This document shows, in pieces, positions 25,560 through 33,352 of a stretch of DNA of 44,138 bases. The position numbers were made by a program, and so were the translations under genes. The number at the start of each line of letters is the position of its first letter. Position 1 is the first letter of the stretch. The notes beneath the pieces are model-generated. The model ran no database searches, was not told the DNA's origin, and saw nothing but the letters and a program-made list of their open reading frames with translations. The stretch covers positions 1 to 44,138 of the forward strand of contig JAEESU010000008.1 of assembly GCA_016290095.1 (NCBI GenBank), written 5' to 3'. The stretch comes from Clostridia bacterium. GTDB taxonomy: Bacteria > Bacillota > Clostridia > TANB77 > CAG-508.

Positions 25560-26033
25560 TTGGAAGAAAGATTTATGAGAGAGGCTTTAAAAGAAGCAAA
25601 GAAAGCATTAGAAATAGAAGAAGTTCCTGTTGGAGCTGTTATTGTTAAAGATGGAAAAGTAATTGCTAAAGCACATAATGAGAAAGAAACTAAGAAAAAC
25701 TCAACTTGTCATGCTGAGATATTAGCAATTCAAAAAGCGTGTAAGAAGTTAGATTCTTGGAGATTAATAGATTGTGAAATGTATGTTACACTAGAACCTT
25801 GCCCAATGTGTGCAGGTGCATTAATTAATTCAAGAATAAAAAAACTATATATTGGTACATCAGATGAAAAGACAGGAGCATGCGGTTCAGTATTGAATTT
25901 ACTAGAAGATTATAAATTTAATCATAAAATAGAAATTGAGAAATATGTTTTAAAAGAAGAAGCAGAAGCTTTATTAAAAGATTTTTTTAAATTTCTAAGA
26001 GAGAGGAATAAGAATGATAAAAAGTCTATTTAA
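25560..26033 (+). CDS. tadA: tRNA adenosine(34) deaminase TadA
   Basis: The start is TTG with AGAGG 7 bases upstream; the product has 157 residues, the normal length. The zinc and catalytic motifs are complete: CHAEILA (His51, Glu53 as proton shuttle) and EPCPMCAGAL (Cys81, Cys84). It converts A34 of tRNA-Arg(ACG) to inosine and is essential in most bacteria. In Bacillus subtilis it sits directly before the SRP RNA and dnaX; here three genes intervene. The C terminus overlaps the next gene by 20 bases, so that gene is translationally coupled to it. Confidence 0.93.
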   Translation: MEERFMREALKEAKKALEIEEVPVGAVIVKDGKVIAKAHNEKETKKNSTCHAEILAIQKACKKLDSWRLIDCEMYVTLEPCPMCAGALINSRIKKLYIGTSDEKTGACGSVLNLLEDYKFNHKIEIEKYVLKEEAEALLKDFFKFLRERNKNDKKSI

Positions 26034-26739
26034 ACGAATTATCATTATTGTTATAATTACTTCTGTGGTTTTATTTGTTTCCTATGTAATGCTAAAATAT
26101 AATGTAGAAGGAGAAAAGAACCTTCCTTTTTCAATTGATAAGATTCTTATTGTTAGCACAGTTGATGGACAAGCAAATGACGATCCAGAAAACTATTGGA
26201 ATATAGATATTGAGCAAGTAAATGATGCTTATATTTATATAGATAAAACAATAGAAGAAGAGCAAACAATTCAAGAAATAAAATTAGAGAATTTTAATTT
26301 AGTTCAAAGCCCAAGTAAGGGGAAAATCAAACTATTAAGGCCAACAGGTGATATTGATAACTTATATAAATATAGTCAAGATGATTGTTTTGATAAAGGA
26401 ATAACTTATGTGGGCGGTAAGTTAGATGATTTAAAATCATTAGAAATATCAAACGATGGTGGAGTTTTAGGTTTTAGACTTAGTATATGTGATTTAGGAA
26501 AGTTTGTTTCAAATGAAGTTGATAATATTGCATATGATGGGACATTACTTTCTGGATTAGGGCTAAACATTGATGATATAAAGTTTTCTGTTAGTTTTGA
26601 TATAATAATTACTACAAGTGAAAATATTAGTTTTAAAGGTACTATTAATTTAGACTTACCTTTAGAAAATACAATAGAAGATGGCACTGCAAATAGAGAA
26701 ATAACAGAATTCAATAATATAGTATTTAAAAGAATATAG
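26014..26739 (+). CDS. Membrane-anchored protein of unknown function (paralog of 19610-20422)
   Basis: The protein has 241 residues. An N-terminal anchor or signal segment (IIIIVIITSVVLFVSYVML) is followed by a strand-rich outer region. It starts inside the end of tadA (20-base overlap) with GAGAGGAA as ribosome binding site. It aligns along its length with the protein encoded at 19610 (IDKIL, IDIEQVNDAYIYID, YDGTLLSG, SFDIIIT, NREI-type end). It is probably co-transcribed with tadA and the next gene. I do not recognise a domain. Presence of one copy beside the T4SS and one beside the fibre locus is the main clue to its role. Confidence 0.6.
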   Translation: MIKSLFKRIIIIVIITSVVLFVSYVMLKYNVEGEKNLPFSIDKILIVSTVDGQANDDPENYWNIDIEQVNDAYIYIDKTIEEEQTIQEIKLENFNLVQSPSKGKIKLLRPTGDIDNLYKYSQDDCFDKGITYVGGKLDDLKSLEISNDGGVLGFRLSICDLGKFVSNEVDNIAYDGTLLSGLGLNIDDIKFSVSFDIIITTSENISFKGTINLDLPLENTIEDGTANREITEFNNIVFKRI

Positions 26740-26748
26740 GAGGAAAAT

Positions 26749-27219
26749 GTGGAAGGTAACTCATTAGCACCATTTTGGTTAGGTGCAGTATTAATTTTTA
26801 ATTTAGTGGTTGGAATTGGGATGAATATATACAATTCTGCAGCTTTAACAATTGATGAATCTTTAACAACGATGACAACTCAAGAAATAGAAGCTTTCAA
26901 TATACAGTTTGAATTGTACGAAGGCAAACAAACAGGTTCACAAGTATCATCTTTGGTTGCAAGGTTAATTGCTAGTGCCTCAACCTTTTCAGAAGAACCG
27001 GATAGAGTTCCAACAGTAGATTTTATCCAAGATTCTGAATTAGCGTCTAAAAAAATATCAGTACATGCAGTATACAATTCAAATAGTCCAAGTGATTTAG
27101 AAGTATATATTAATAATATGTCTATAATTAAAAATAGTATTGAGAATAAACATACATATAATATTAGTTTTTCATACAGCCCAGATGGTCTTATAAATCT
27201 TGTTACAATAGATTATTAA
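26749..27219 (+). CDS. Small membrane-anchored protein, unknown function
   Basis: The start is GTG, 10 bases after the previous stop, with TAGGAGG just upstream; the overlapping ATG at 26747 runs into a stop after six codons. The product has 156 residues with one N-terminal hydrophobic helix (LAPFWLGAVLIFNLVVGIGM). An outer part follows with an acidic helix (LTTMTTQEIEAFNIQFELYE) and SSLVARLIAS. Strands at the end (KISVHAVYNS, TYNISFSYSPDGLINLVTI) complete it. The layout, an N-terminal helix followed by a small alpha+beta domain, recalls pilin-like proteins, but no cleavage motif is present. It ends at a strong terminator. Confidence 0.5.
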   Translation: MEGNSLAPFWLGAVLIFNLVVGIGMNIYNSAALTIDESLTTMTTQEIEAFNIQFELYEGKQTGSQVSSLVARLIASASTFSEEPDRVPTVDFIQDSELASKKISVHAVYNSNSPSDLEVYINNMSIIKNSIENKHTYNISFSYSPDGLINLVTIDY

Positions 27220-27246
27220 AAAATCCCCTTTTAAAGGGGATTTTTT
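27218..27246. terminator. Bidirectional intrinsic terminator
   Basis: AAAAAATCCCC/GGGGATTTTTT with loop TTTTAAA, symmetrical A- and T-runs. It serves the convergent ends of the tadA-linked genes and of the minus-strand acyltransferase. Confidence 0.9.
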
Positions 27247-28345
27247 ATATTAACTTCTTTACTCTAGGTATTTTCTTTAAAATAAAAGTAATAATATAGC
27301 AAATCATAAATATAAAAACACATAATAGTAAAATAGCAATCATATGATTGAACCCAAAAGTTTTTGTTAGTGCTTTTAACATGCTATTAATTAGATTACT
27401 GTCTGTAAATAACATGTGAAACAAATAAATTCCAAATGAGCAATTTCCTAATGATATAATAATTTTAGATATAATATTTGGAATTTTTTGTGTGCTTATA
27501 AAATATTTTGTAAAAATATATATTGGAATTGCAATTATAAGTACATAATTTTTCATGAAATCTTGAGTTTCTACCTCATTACAAATTCCTGTAATTCTAT
27601 GTTTTAGATTAGTCATATAACATGTTGAAAATATTCCAAATATAATTGCAAATATAAATACTAGTATATTTTTTTTATCTAGCTTTGCGACATCTACAAT
27701 ATTTTCTAAATAATATCCAATTAGTGGGAAAATGAAAATATTAACAAATATCCATGTAGGATTTCCATATTTGTTAAGTGTTATTTCATTTAATGTAAAA
27801 CGATATTCTAAACTTGGTAGAATAGATATAAATATAATTGATAATATGATCAAATATTGGTATGCAGATTCTGGTAAGTTTTTTACTAGATTCCTTAAAA
27901 AAGGGAATGTTAATAAAAATGCTATATAAGCATATAAATACCAAAATGGTACAATTATATCACCTTTGTACAAACGTAAGAAAAAATCTTTTACAGAGAA
28001 TTCAGATGAATATTTCAAGATATGTAATCTAACATAATAAATAACAGTAAATACTAGTAAGACAATTAACATTCGTGATATTTTCTTAAAGATATCTTTT
28101 GCACTCAAATCTTTTTTTAGTAGTAATGCTCCTGATATCATTAAAAATAATGGAACACTAATCTGGCATATTACAGAAAGTACCATGTATAACCAGTATT
28201 GGATTGTACTTGTATCATATAATGAGAAAAGAAAATATCCTCTATTACCAGTATGATTAAAGATTACTAAAAATGCAGCAATTATACGTAATAATTCAAG
28301 ATGTATCAATTTTTTAGATTCTTGTTTTTCCTCTTGTTTATTCAT
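27245..28345 (-). CDS. Acyltransferase family 3 membrane protein (OafA/WecH-like)
   Basis: The protein has 366 residues with about ten membrane helices. The N-terminal signature HLELLRIIAAFLVIFNHTGN carries the conserved Arg and His of acyltransferase family 3. The GALLLKKDL element and the IISLGNCSFGIYLFHMLF motif near the C terminus fit as well. These enzymes O-acetylate or otherwise acylate surface sugars (polysaccharide, teichoic acid, peptidoglycan) from the membrane; the substrate here cannot be told. It is a single-gene unit with an AAAGGGAG ribosome binding site and its own promoter, opposed to its neighbours on both sides. It lies within the otherwise conserved tadA-SRP RNA interval. 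Confidence 0.85.
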   Translation of the reverse strand: MNKQEEKQESKKLIHLELLRIIAAFLVIFNHTGNRGYFLFSLYDTSTIQYWLYMVLSVICQISVPLFLMISGALLLKKDLSAKDIFKKISRMLIVLLVFTVIYYVRLHILKYSSEFSVKDFFLRLYKGDIIVPFWYLYAYIAFLLTFPFLRNLVKNLPESAYQYLIILSIIFISILPSLEYRFTLNEITLNKYGNPTWIFVNIFIFPLIGYYLENIVDVAKLDKKNILVFIFAIIFGIFSTCYMTNLKHRITGICNEVETQDFMKNYVLIIAIPIYIFTKYFISTQKIPNIISKIIISLGNCSFGIYLFHMLFTDSNLINSMLKALTKTFGFNHMIAILLLCVFIFMICYIITFILKKIPRVKKLI

Positions 28346-28381
28346 CTAATTAACTCCCTTTAAATTGTTTATCTAAGCTAG

Positions 28382-28409
28382 ATTATAACATATTAATATG
28401 GAAAGTAAA
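28382..28409 (-). promoter_or_regulatory. Extended -10 promoter of the acyltransferase gene
   Basis: On the minus strand: TTTACT, 16 bases, TATAAT, with TGT directly before the -10 (extended -10). It lies about 37 bases before the ATG and is divergent from the SRP RNA promoter, with about 16 bases between the two -35 elements. Confidence 0.6.
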
Positions 28410-28425
28410 AGAATAAAAAAAACTA

Positions 28426-28454
28426 TTGCAAAATACGTAAAACCATTATATAAT
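28426..28454 (+). promoter_or_regulatory. Sigma-A promoter of the SRP RNA and dnaX operon
   Basis: TTGCAA, 17 bases, TATAAT. Transcription should begin near 28461-28465, at the foot of the SRP RNA stem. Confidence 0.75.
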
Positions 28455-28463
28455 TTGTATATC

Positions 28464-28594
28464 ATAAATGGCTTTTCTTAAGGAAGGTATGCTTCAATAA
28501 AAAGCTATGAATCTCGTCAGGTTCGGAAGAAAGCAGCGATAAGTAGTGTATTTATGTGATTTCGCATGCCTTCCTTAAGGGAAGTCATTTTTTT
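28464..28594 (+). ncRNA. ffs: Signal recognition particle RNA (small bacterial type)
   Basis: The Ffh-binding apical domain is plain: GTCAGGTTCGGAAGAAAGCA (28516-28535), with the GGAA-type tetraloop and asymmetric internal loop sequence. The ends form a long stem: 28466-28492 pairs with 28563-28589 with only G-T exceptions. A T-run follows (28587-28594) as terminator. The length of about 125 bases fits the short form without an Alu domain. It sits just before dnaX, as in Bacillus subtilis (scr-dnaX). Confidence 0.92.
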
Positions 28595-28608
28595 GTAAGG
28601 AGGTATGA

Positions 28609-30123
28609 ATGTCTTATACAGCTCTTTATAGAAATTATAGGCCGTTAAAATTCTCAGATATGGTTGGGCAAGAGCATATTACAAGAACTCTGAAAAATCA
28701 AGTTATTGCTGATAGAGTGGGCCATGCGTATTTATTCACAGGTGGAAGAGGAACTGGAAAAACTACATCAGCTAAGATACTTGCAAGAGTTGTTAATTGT
28801 CTAAACCCAAAAGACGGAGAACCATGCAATGAATGTGAAATATGCAAAGAGATTTTAGATGGATCACTAACAGATGTAGTAGAAATGGATGCTGCGTCAA
28901 ATAATAGTGTTGATGATATTAGATCGATTCGTGATGAGGTAAATTTCTTACCAACAAAAGCTAAATATAGGGTATATATTATAGATGAGGTTCATATGCT
29001 ATCTGCAGGAGCTTTTAATGCATTATTAAAAACATTAGAAGAACCACCAGAACATGTTAAATTTATTTTAGCTACTACAGAACCTCAGAAATTACCAATG
29101 ACAATTCTTTCAAGATGTCAAAGATTTGATTTTAAACGCATTCCTGAATCAGATATTATTAAAAGATTAAAAATAATATGCGAAGATGCAAAAATTAATA
29201 TTGATGAAGACGCATTAAAAACAATAGCAATTCTTTCTGAAGGGCATATGAGAGATGCAATTAGTATTTTGGAAAGATGTAGTCAAGAAAACACAGAGAA
29301 TATTACAATTAATCAAGTAAAAGAATTAGTTGGATTACCTAGTGTTGAACATATTAAAAATTTAGCAGAAGGAATATTATCAAATGATGCAGTAAAATCT
29401 TTAGAAGCAGTTGATGGTATTCTAAAGGATGGTAAAGATTTATATAATTTCTTATGGGAAGTTATAAAATACTTTAAAGATATATTAGTATATAAAGCTA
29501 CACAAAAAATAGAACTATATTCTGAAGAAGAAGCTAATGAGATAAAAAAATTAGCAGATCAAACACAAAAACAAAGATTATTAAATATTATTTATACACT
29601 TTCTGATTTAGAAAACGATATAAAATGGTCATCACAGAAAACAATCATGTTTCAAACAGGTATTATAAAACTTTGCCAAACAAAAGAAGTAACAGTGAAG
29701 GAAGTTATAAAAGAAGTTGTTGTAGAAACTCCTAAAATTGCAAAAAAAGAGGAGATTCAACCAGCAAAAAGTGTAGAGACAAGTGGTAATAAAGGCGCAG
29801 AAGATGTTTGGAAAAAAGTAATTGGCTCACTAAAAACAAGTGGAAAAATAAGACTTTATACATGTTTGATAAGTTCTAAAATAAATGAAATTAATGATTT
29901 GGTTTGGGAAGTGGAATTTCCAAATGGATTAACAGATTTTAATAAAAGAATTTTAGAAGATGTAAATAATAAAAATGACTTGATGAAAGAAGTATTTAAA
30001 TTAACTGGTAAAGAAATTCATTTAAGATACAAAGACTTAAAAGAATCTTCTAACAACCCAAATACAAATACTTCATCAAATTCAATAAATAATTTAGGAA
30101 TAGATATTAATATAATAGAATAA
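28609..30123 (+). CDS. dnaX: DNA polymerase III gamma/tau subunit
   Basis: The protein has 504 residues. Clamp-loader ATPase motifs: Walker A GGRGTGKTT (45-53), a zinc-binding set Cys64-Cys73-Cys76-Cys79, Walker B/DExH IIDEVHML, sensor 1 LATTEP and the SRC arginine-finger motif SRCQRFDF. Domain III follows, then a ~130-residue tail with a domain (DVWKKVIGSLKTSGKIRLYT) typical of the tau-like C terminus. It loads the sliding clamp and couples the polymerases at the fork. AAGGAGG lies 7 bases before the ATG; an overlapping ATG 4 bases earlier is out of frame and ends quickly. First gene of a four-gene operon. Confidence 0.95.
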   Translation: MSYTALYRNYRPLKFSDMVGQEHITRTLKNQVIADRVGHAYLFTGGRGTGKTTSAKILARVVNCLNPKDGEPCNECEICKEILDGSLTDVVEMDAASNNSVDDIRSIRDEVNFLPTKAKYRVYIIDEVHMLSAGAFNALLKTLEEPPEHVKFILATTEPQKLPMTILSRCQRFDFKRIPESDIIKRLKIICEDAKINIDEDALKTIAILSEGHMRDAISILERCSQENTENITINQVKELVGLPSVEHIKNLAEGILSNDAVKSLEAVDGILKDGKDLYNFLWEVIKYFKDILVYKATQKIELYSEEEANEIKKLADQTQKQRLLNIIYTLSDLENDIKWSSQKTIMFQTGIIKLCQTKEVTVKEVIKEVVVETPKIAKKEEIQPAKSVETSGNKGAEDVWKKVIGSLKTSGKIRLYTCLISSKINEINDLVWEVEFPNGLTDFNKRILEDVNNKNDLMKEVFKLTGKEIHLRYKDLKESSNNPNTNTSSNSINNLGIDINIIE

Positions 30124-30136
30124 GGAGGAAACAATA

Positions 30137-30481
30137 ATGAGTAAAAGAGGAGGATTCCCAGGAGGAATGCCAGGTTTTGGAGGAATGAATATAAATCAAT
30201 TAATGAAAGAAGCAAAAAAAATGCAAGCAGACATGGAAGCATCTCAAGCAGAACTTGGTTCAAGAGAATTTGATGCTACAGCAGGCGGAGGAGCAGTATA
30301 TGTTAAAGTTAATGGAAATAAAGTAATAAAAGAAATGAAAATACAACCAGAAGCAGTAGATCCAGATGATGTAGAGATGTTGCAAGATTTAATTTTAACA
30401 GCAACAAATGAGGCATTAAGAAAAGTTGATGAAGCACAAGCTGCTGCTCTTGGAAAATACAACATTCCAGGAATTATGTAA
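30137..30481 (+). CDS. ybaB: YbaB/EbfC family nucleoid-associated protein
   Basis: The protein has 114 residues, a typical length. A Gly/Met-rich start (GGFPGGMPGFGGMNINQLMK) leads to the long helix QLMKEAKKMQADMEASQAEL. The YbaB core follows: ATAGGGAVYVKVNGNKVIKE, then the VDPDDVEMLQDLILTATNEA segment. It is a dimeric DNA-binding protein. Its place between dnaX and recR is conserved across bacteria. It starts 13 bases after dnaX with AAGGAGG. Confidence 0.93.
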   Translation: MSKRGGFPGGMPGFGGMNINQLMKEAKKMQADMEASQAELGSREFDATAGGGAVYVKVNGNKVIKEMKIQPEAVDPDDVEMLQDLILTATNEALRKVDEAQAAALGKYNIPGIM

Positions 30482-30502
30482 TTTGAAATAAAGGAAGAAA
30501 AT

Positions 30503-31102
30503 ATGTCATATTATTCACCATCAATAGAAAAATTAATAGAGAGCTTTGAAAAACTACCTAGCATAGGACATAAAACAGCACAAAGATTAGCGTTTTACAT
30601 GCTAGATTTGAGTAATGAAGAAGTAGAAGAATTTACAAGTTCTATAATAAATGCAAAGAAAAATTTGCATTTTTGTTCAAAGTGTTTTAATATATCAGAT
30701 ACAGATCCTTGCAATATTTGTTCTAATACAAAAAGAGATGAATCTACAATATGTGTTGTTGAGGATGTGAGAGATGTATTAGCGATGGAAAGAACACATG
30801 AATATAATGGAGTATACCATGTTTTACATGGATCAATTTCACCAATGAATGGCGTTGGACCAGATGATATAAAAATAAAAGAATTGCTTACAAGAATTAT
30901 GGATGGCAATGTGAAAGAAATTATTTTAGCTACTAACCCAAGAGTTGAAGGTGAAGCTACTTCAATGTATATTTCAAAACTTGTAAAACCATTAGGAATA
31001 AAAACAACGAGAATTGCCAGAGGAATTCCTGTTGGTGGAGATTTGGAATATACGGATGAAATAACTTTAACAAAAGCACTTGAAGGAAGAAGCGAGATGT
31101 AA
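30503..31102 (+). CDS. recR: Recombination mediator RecR
   Basis: The protein has 199 residues. The helix-hairpin-helix start is [17 protein letters not shown]. The zinc finger is Cys58-Cys61-Cys70-Cys73. The Toprim domain has [44 protein letters not shown] and [17 protein letters not shown]. It works with RecO (and RecF) to load RecA on gapped DNA. It is in the conserved dnaX-ybaB-recR operon, with AAAGGAAG before the start. Confidence 0.96.
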   Translation: MSYYSPSIEKLIESFEKLPSIGHKTAQRLAFYMLDLSNEEVEEFTSSIINAKKNLHFCSKCFNISDTDPCNICSNTKRDESTICVVEDVRDVLAMERTHEYNGVYHVLHGSISPMNGVGPDDIKIKELLTRIMDGNVKEIILATNPRVEGEATSMYISKLVKPLGIKTTRIARGIPVGGDLEYTDEITLTKALEGRSEM

Positions 31103-31115
31103 AAGGAGTTTAGGT

Positions 31116-32069
31116 ATGCAAAAAAATAAAAAAATTGTTATTTTGGGTGGAGGGACAGGAACATCTTTTGTTTTAAGAGGATTAAAATATTTCCCAGTAG
31201 ATATTACAGCTGTTATTACTGTTTCAGATAATGGGGCAAGCACAGGTAGATTAAGAGAAGAATTTTCTATTCCTGCTGTTGGAGATATTAGAAAAGTTTT
31301 AAGTAGTCTATCTACAATGCCAGATGAAATAAGAGATGTTATGGAATACAGATTATCTACATATAGCGATTTAAATGGTCATGCAATAGGAAATTTGATT
31401 TTGACATCTTTAATAAAAGAAACTGGTAGTTTAAAAACAAGTATTGAATATTTAAGTAAAATATTGGATGTTAAACAAAAAGTATTACCTTTATCAGAAG
31501 ATTTCTTAACATTAATGGGAGAAACCACAGATGGGGAAATTATAGAAGGAGAGGAACAAATTACAAAAGCACATAAGAAATACAAAAAATTATTTTATAA
31601 AGAAGATCCACATATATTACCAGAAATACCAGAAGAGATATTAAATGCAGATCTTGTTATTTTAAGCTTAGGAAGTCTTTATACAAGTGTTATGCCAAAT
31701 ATTATTTGTAAAGATGTAGTTAATGCGATAAAGAAAACAAAAGCTAAGGTAATGTATGTATGCAATGCCATGACACAACCTGGTGAAACAGATGGATTTG
31801 GTGTAAGTGATCATGTAAATGCTTTAGAACAATATATTGGAAAAGACGAAATTGATGTTGTTATTGCAAGTAACACAATTATTCCTAGAAAAATGCTAGA
31901 GAAATATGAGACAGAAGAACAAAAAGATCAAGTTCCAATAGATCATGAAAATACAAGAAAAGCAAAATATGAACTAATTGAAGAAGACCTTCTAACAATG
32001 GAAGATGGAACAATCAAGCATAATAGTTTAAAACTAAGTTCAGTAATTTTCTCATATTTGATGAGATGA
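31116..32069 (+). CDS. yvcK: YvcK/GlmR (CofD-like) gluconeogenesis factor
   Basis: The protein has 317 residues. The start is placed at 31116, where AAAAGGAG precedes the ATG and the product opens with KKIVILGGGTGTSFVLRGLK; the frame is open further upstream, but that part overlaps recR and has no ribosome binding site. Motifs: TVSDNGASTGRLREEF, PAVGDIRKVL, NLILTSLI, LVILSLGSLYTSVMPNI, NAMTQPGETDGFGVSDHV. YvcK binds UDP-sugars and adjusts carbon flow into cell wall precursors in Firmicutes. Commonly it sits with yvcJ and whiA; here it is the last gene of the dnaX operon instead. Confidence 0.9.
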   Translation: MQKNKKIVILGGGTGTSFVLRGLKYFPVDITAVITVSDNGASTGRLREEFSIPAVGDIRKVLSSLSTMPDEIRDVMEYRLSTYSDLNGHAIGNLILTSLIKETGSLKTSIEYLSKILDVKQKVLPLSEDFLTLMGETTDGEIIEGEEQITKAHKKYKKLFYKEDPHILPEIPEEILNADLVILSLGSLYTSVMPNIICKDVVNAIKKTKAKVMYVCNAMTQPGETDGFGVSDHVNALEQYIGKDEIDVVIASNTIIPRKMLEKYETEEQKDQVPIDHENTRKAKYELIEEDLLTMEDGTIKHNSLKLSSVIFSYLMR

Positions 32070-32193
32070 TTTTAAAAATGTATTCGGTGTTAATGATTTA
32101 ATTATTTGTTCAAAAGATGGAAAAGAATACTTATATAATATGAACGGAGAAAATGTATTAAAAGATGTTTATGATATGATTAACGGACTATAA
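32065..32193 (+). pseudogene. Decayed gene fragment
   Basis: A frame open from 32065 to a TAA at 32191 has protein-like content (NDLIICSKDGKEYLYNMNGE, then NVLKDVYDMI) but no start codon near its beginning and no ribosome binding site. A stop precedes it immediately and it overlaps the last bases of yvcK in another frame. It looks like the 3' end of a lost gene, next to the hairpin and possible mobile element at 32240. I cannot name the parent family. Confidence 0.35.
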
Positions 32194-32239
32194 GGTTAGA
32201 TTATGGATTTTAGTACACACAGCAAAAAATAATATAAAA

Positions 32240-32288
32240 AGTGGCACATACTAAATTATTTTATTTTAGAATGTGCCACTATTTTTTT
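32240..32288. terminator. Hairpin with T-run, terminator of the dnaX-yvcK operon
   Basis: AGTGGCACATACTAAA (32240-32255) pairs with TTTAGAATGTGCCACT (32265-32280) with one mismatch in 16, followed by ATTTTTTTT. The left flank is A-rich, so it may also work for the minus-strand gene, whose stop is in the loop and whose last codons form the right arm. Confidence 0.7.
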
Positions 32289-32557
32289 TATTCTTGAATT
32301 TATTCTATTTATTTTAAAGTTCGCCAAAATACCATTTTTGTTTCTTATTCTTTCTCTCTTATCTAATAATTCTTCAACAAGTTTTCGACCATCATCATTT
32401 AAATTATATAAAAGATTTGCTTTTTCTATGTTTTCTTTTACTAATTGTTCGTAATCTTTTTTATCACCATAAATTCCCATATTGAAGAACTCCCCTTTAT
32501 AGGAGAAGTATAATATAGTTTAAATATAAAGTCAATCCTGAATTTGGAATGTGCCCC
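32241..32557. mobile_element. Possible small inverted-repeat element (MITE-like, ~317 bp) carrying the 74-codon ORF
   Basis: The left end GTGGCACATACTAAA (32241-32255) and the reverse complement of the right end TTTGGAATGTGCCCC (32543-32557) match at 12 of 15 positions. Between them lies the minus-strand 74-codon ORF. I see no clear target-site duplication. The internal copy of the end sequence at 32264-32280 complicates the picture. Treat as a candidate only. Confidence 0.25.
32256..32480 (-). CDS. Small charged helical protein, 74 aa, unknown
   Basis: The minus-strand ATG at 32480 is preceded by AAAGGGGAG. The product is mostly helical and charged: DKKDYEQLVKENIEKANLLY, then DDGRKLVEELLDKRERIRNK, with a basic end. 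There is no membrane segment or Cys. Its last seven codons form the right arm of the terminator hairpin. Basic helical proteins of this size are often DNA-binding or regulators of small elements; that is a guess. The ribosome binding site argues for a real gene. Confidence 0.45.
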   Translation of the reverse strand: MGIYGDKKDYEQLVKENIEKANLLYNLNDDGRKLVEELLDKRERIRNKNGILANFKINRINSRIKKIVAHSKIK

Positions 32558-32562
32558 AAAAG

Positions 32563-33258
32563 TTAATTAAAATAATCCATAAGGCCTGCATAAATGCTAA
32601 AAGCTAGTTTTTCTTGATAAGTGGTATCTTTTAAAAGTTTCAATTCTTCATCATTTGAAAGAAAACCACATTCAATTAAAACAAGAGGAATCTCAACATT
32701 TTTAGTTAAATAAATATTAGATATAGATTTTATTTGTCTATTATTTTCTTTTCCCATATATTCATTTAAGTTAGATTGAATTTTGTTGGCGATTTGTTTT
32801 GATGTTTCATCACTATTTTTATAAAATGTTTGCCACCCATAGTATTTTTTTTGAGGTAATTTATTCATATGAATTGATACAAAAACTTCGGCCTTTGAAG
32901 AATTTGCTATTTTTACTCTGTTTTTCATATCAGAAACCTTTTGGTTTCTAATAGAATTAGAATCTGTATCATATATTCCATTTTCATCAGAACGTGTAAG
33001 AAGAACTGTAGTCCCAGAAGATTCCAAATAATTTTGTAGTTTTAAAACTACTTGTAAATTTAGATTAGATTCTATAGTTCCATCATCTGCAATTGCACCT
33101 CCATCCGGATTACCATGACCAGCATCTAATATTATTACATGATTAGAAATTGGAATAGAAGACGTTTCAATTGTTCTTGTTTTGTATATAAAAAATGAAA
33201 AAAATAAAACAAAAATAATTAAAATAAAAATCACATTTCTTTTTTTTATAATAATCAT
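32563..33258 (-). CDS. cwlD: N-acetylmuramoyl-L-alanine amidase, CwlD-like (Amidase_3)
   Basis: The protein has 231 residues. An N-terminal membrane anchor or signal (VIFILIIFVLFFSFFIY) precedes the amidase_3 domain. Zinc ligands are all present: LDAGHG (His48), IESNLN (Glu63) and SIHMN (His130). The catalytic glutamate is in IECGFLSN (Glu196). Size and the GNPDGG variant fit CwlD, which makes muramic-delta-lactam in spore cortex, implying a possible spore former; general amidases look similar. No Shine-Dalgarno is evident before the ATG; a TATACT lies 5 bases upstream of it, so a leaderless message or a different start is possible. It is divergent from the glucan synthase gene. Confidence 0.82.
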   Translation of the reverse strand: MIIIKKRNVIFILIIFVLFFSFFIYKTRTIETSSIPISNHVIILDAGHGNPDGGAIADDGTIESNLNLQVVLKLQNYLESSGTTVLLTRSDENGIYDTDSNSIRNQKVSDMKNRVKIANSSKAEVFVSIHMNKLPQKKYYGWQTFYKNSDETSKQIANKIQSNLNEYMGKENNRQIKSISNIYLTKNVEIPLVLIECGFLSNDEELKLLKDTTYQEKLAFSIYAGLMDYFN

Positions 33259-33296
33259 ATTTTAGTATATTCAGGACTTAAAAAAATAGAACAAAA

Positions 33297-33310
33297 TGCA
33301 TATTTATGCA
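33297..33310. promoter_or_regulatory. Short inverted repeat in the divergent cwlD/glucan synthase interval
   Basis: TGCATA-TT-TATGCA, 6-bp arms. The location between divergent genes would suit a regulator site, but the length is small and the region AT-rich. Confidence 0.2.
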
Positions 33311-33352
33311 CAATTTGGACAAAATACGAAAAAAGTCTAAAAAGGGGAACAT

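Noticed and set aside
31080-31115. Upstream start for YvcK overlapping recR
   Set aside because: No ribosome binding site, and the family's N terminus (KKIVILGGGTGTS) begins right after the ATG at 31116.
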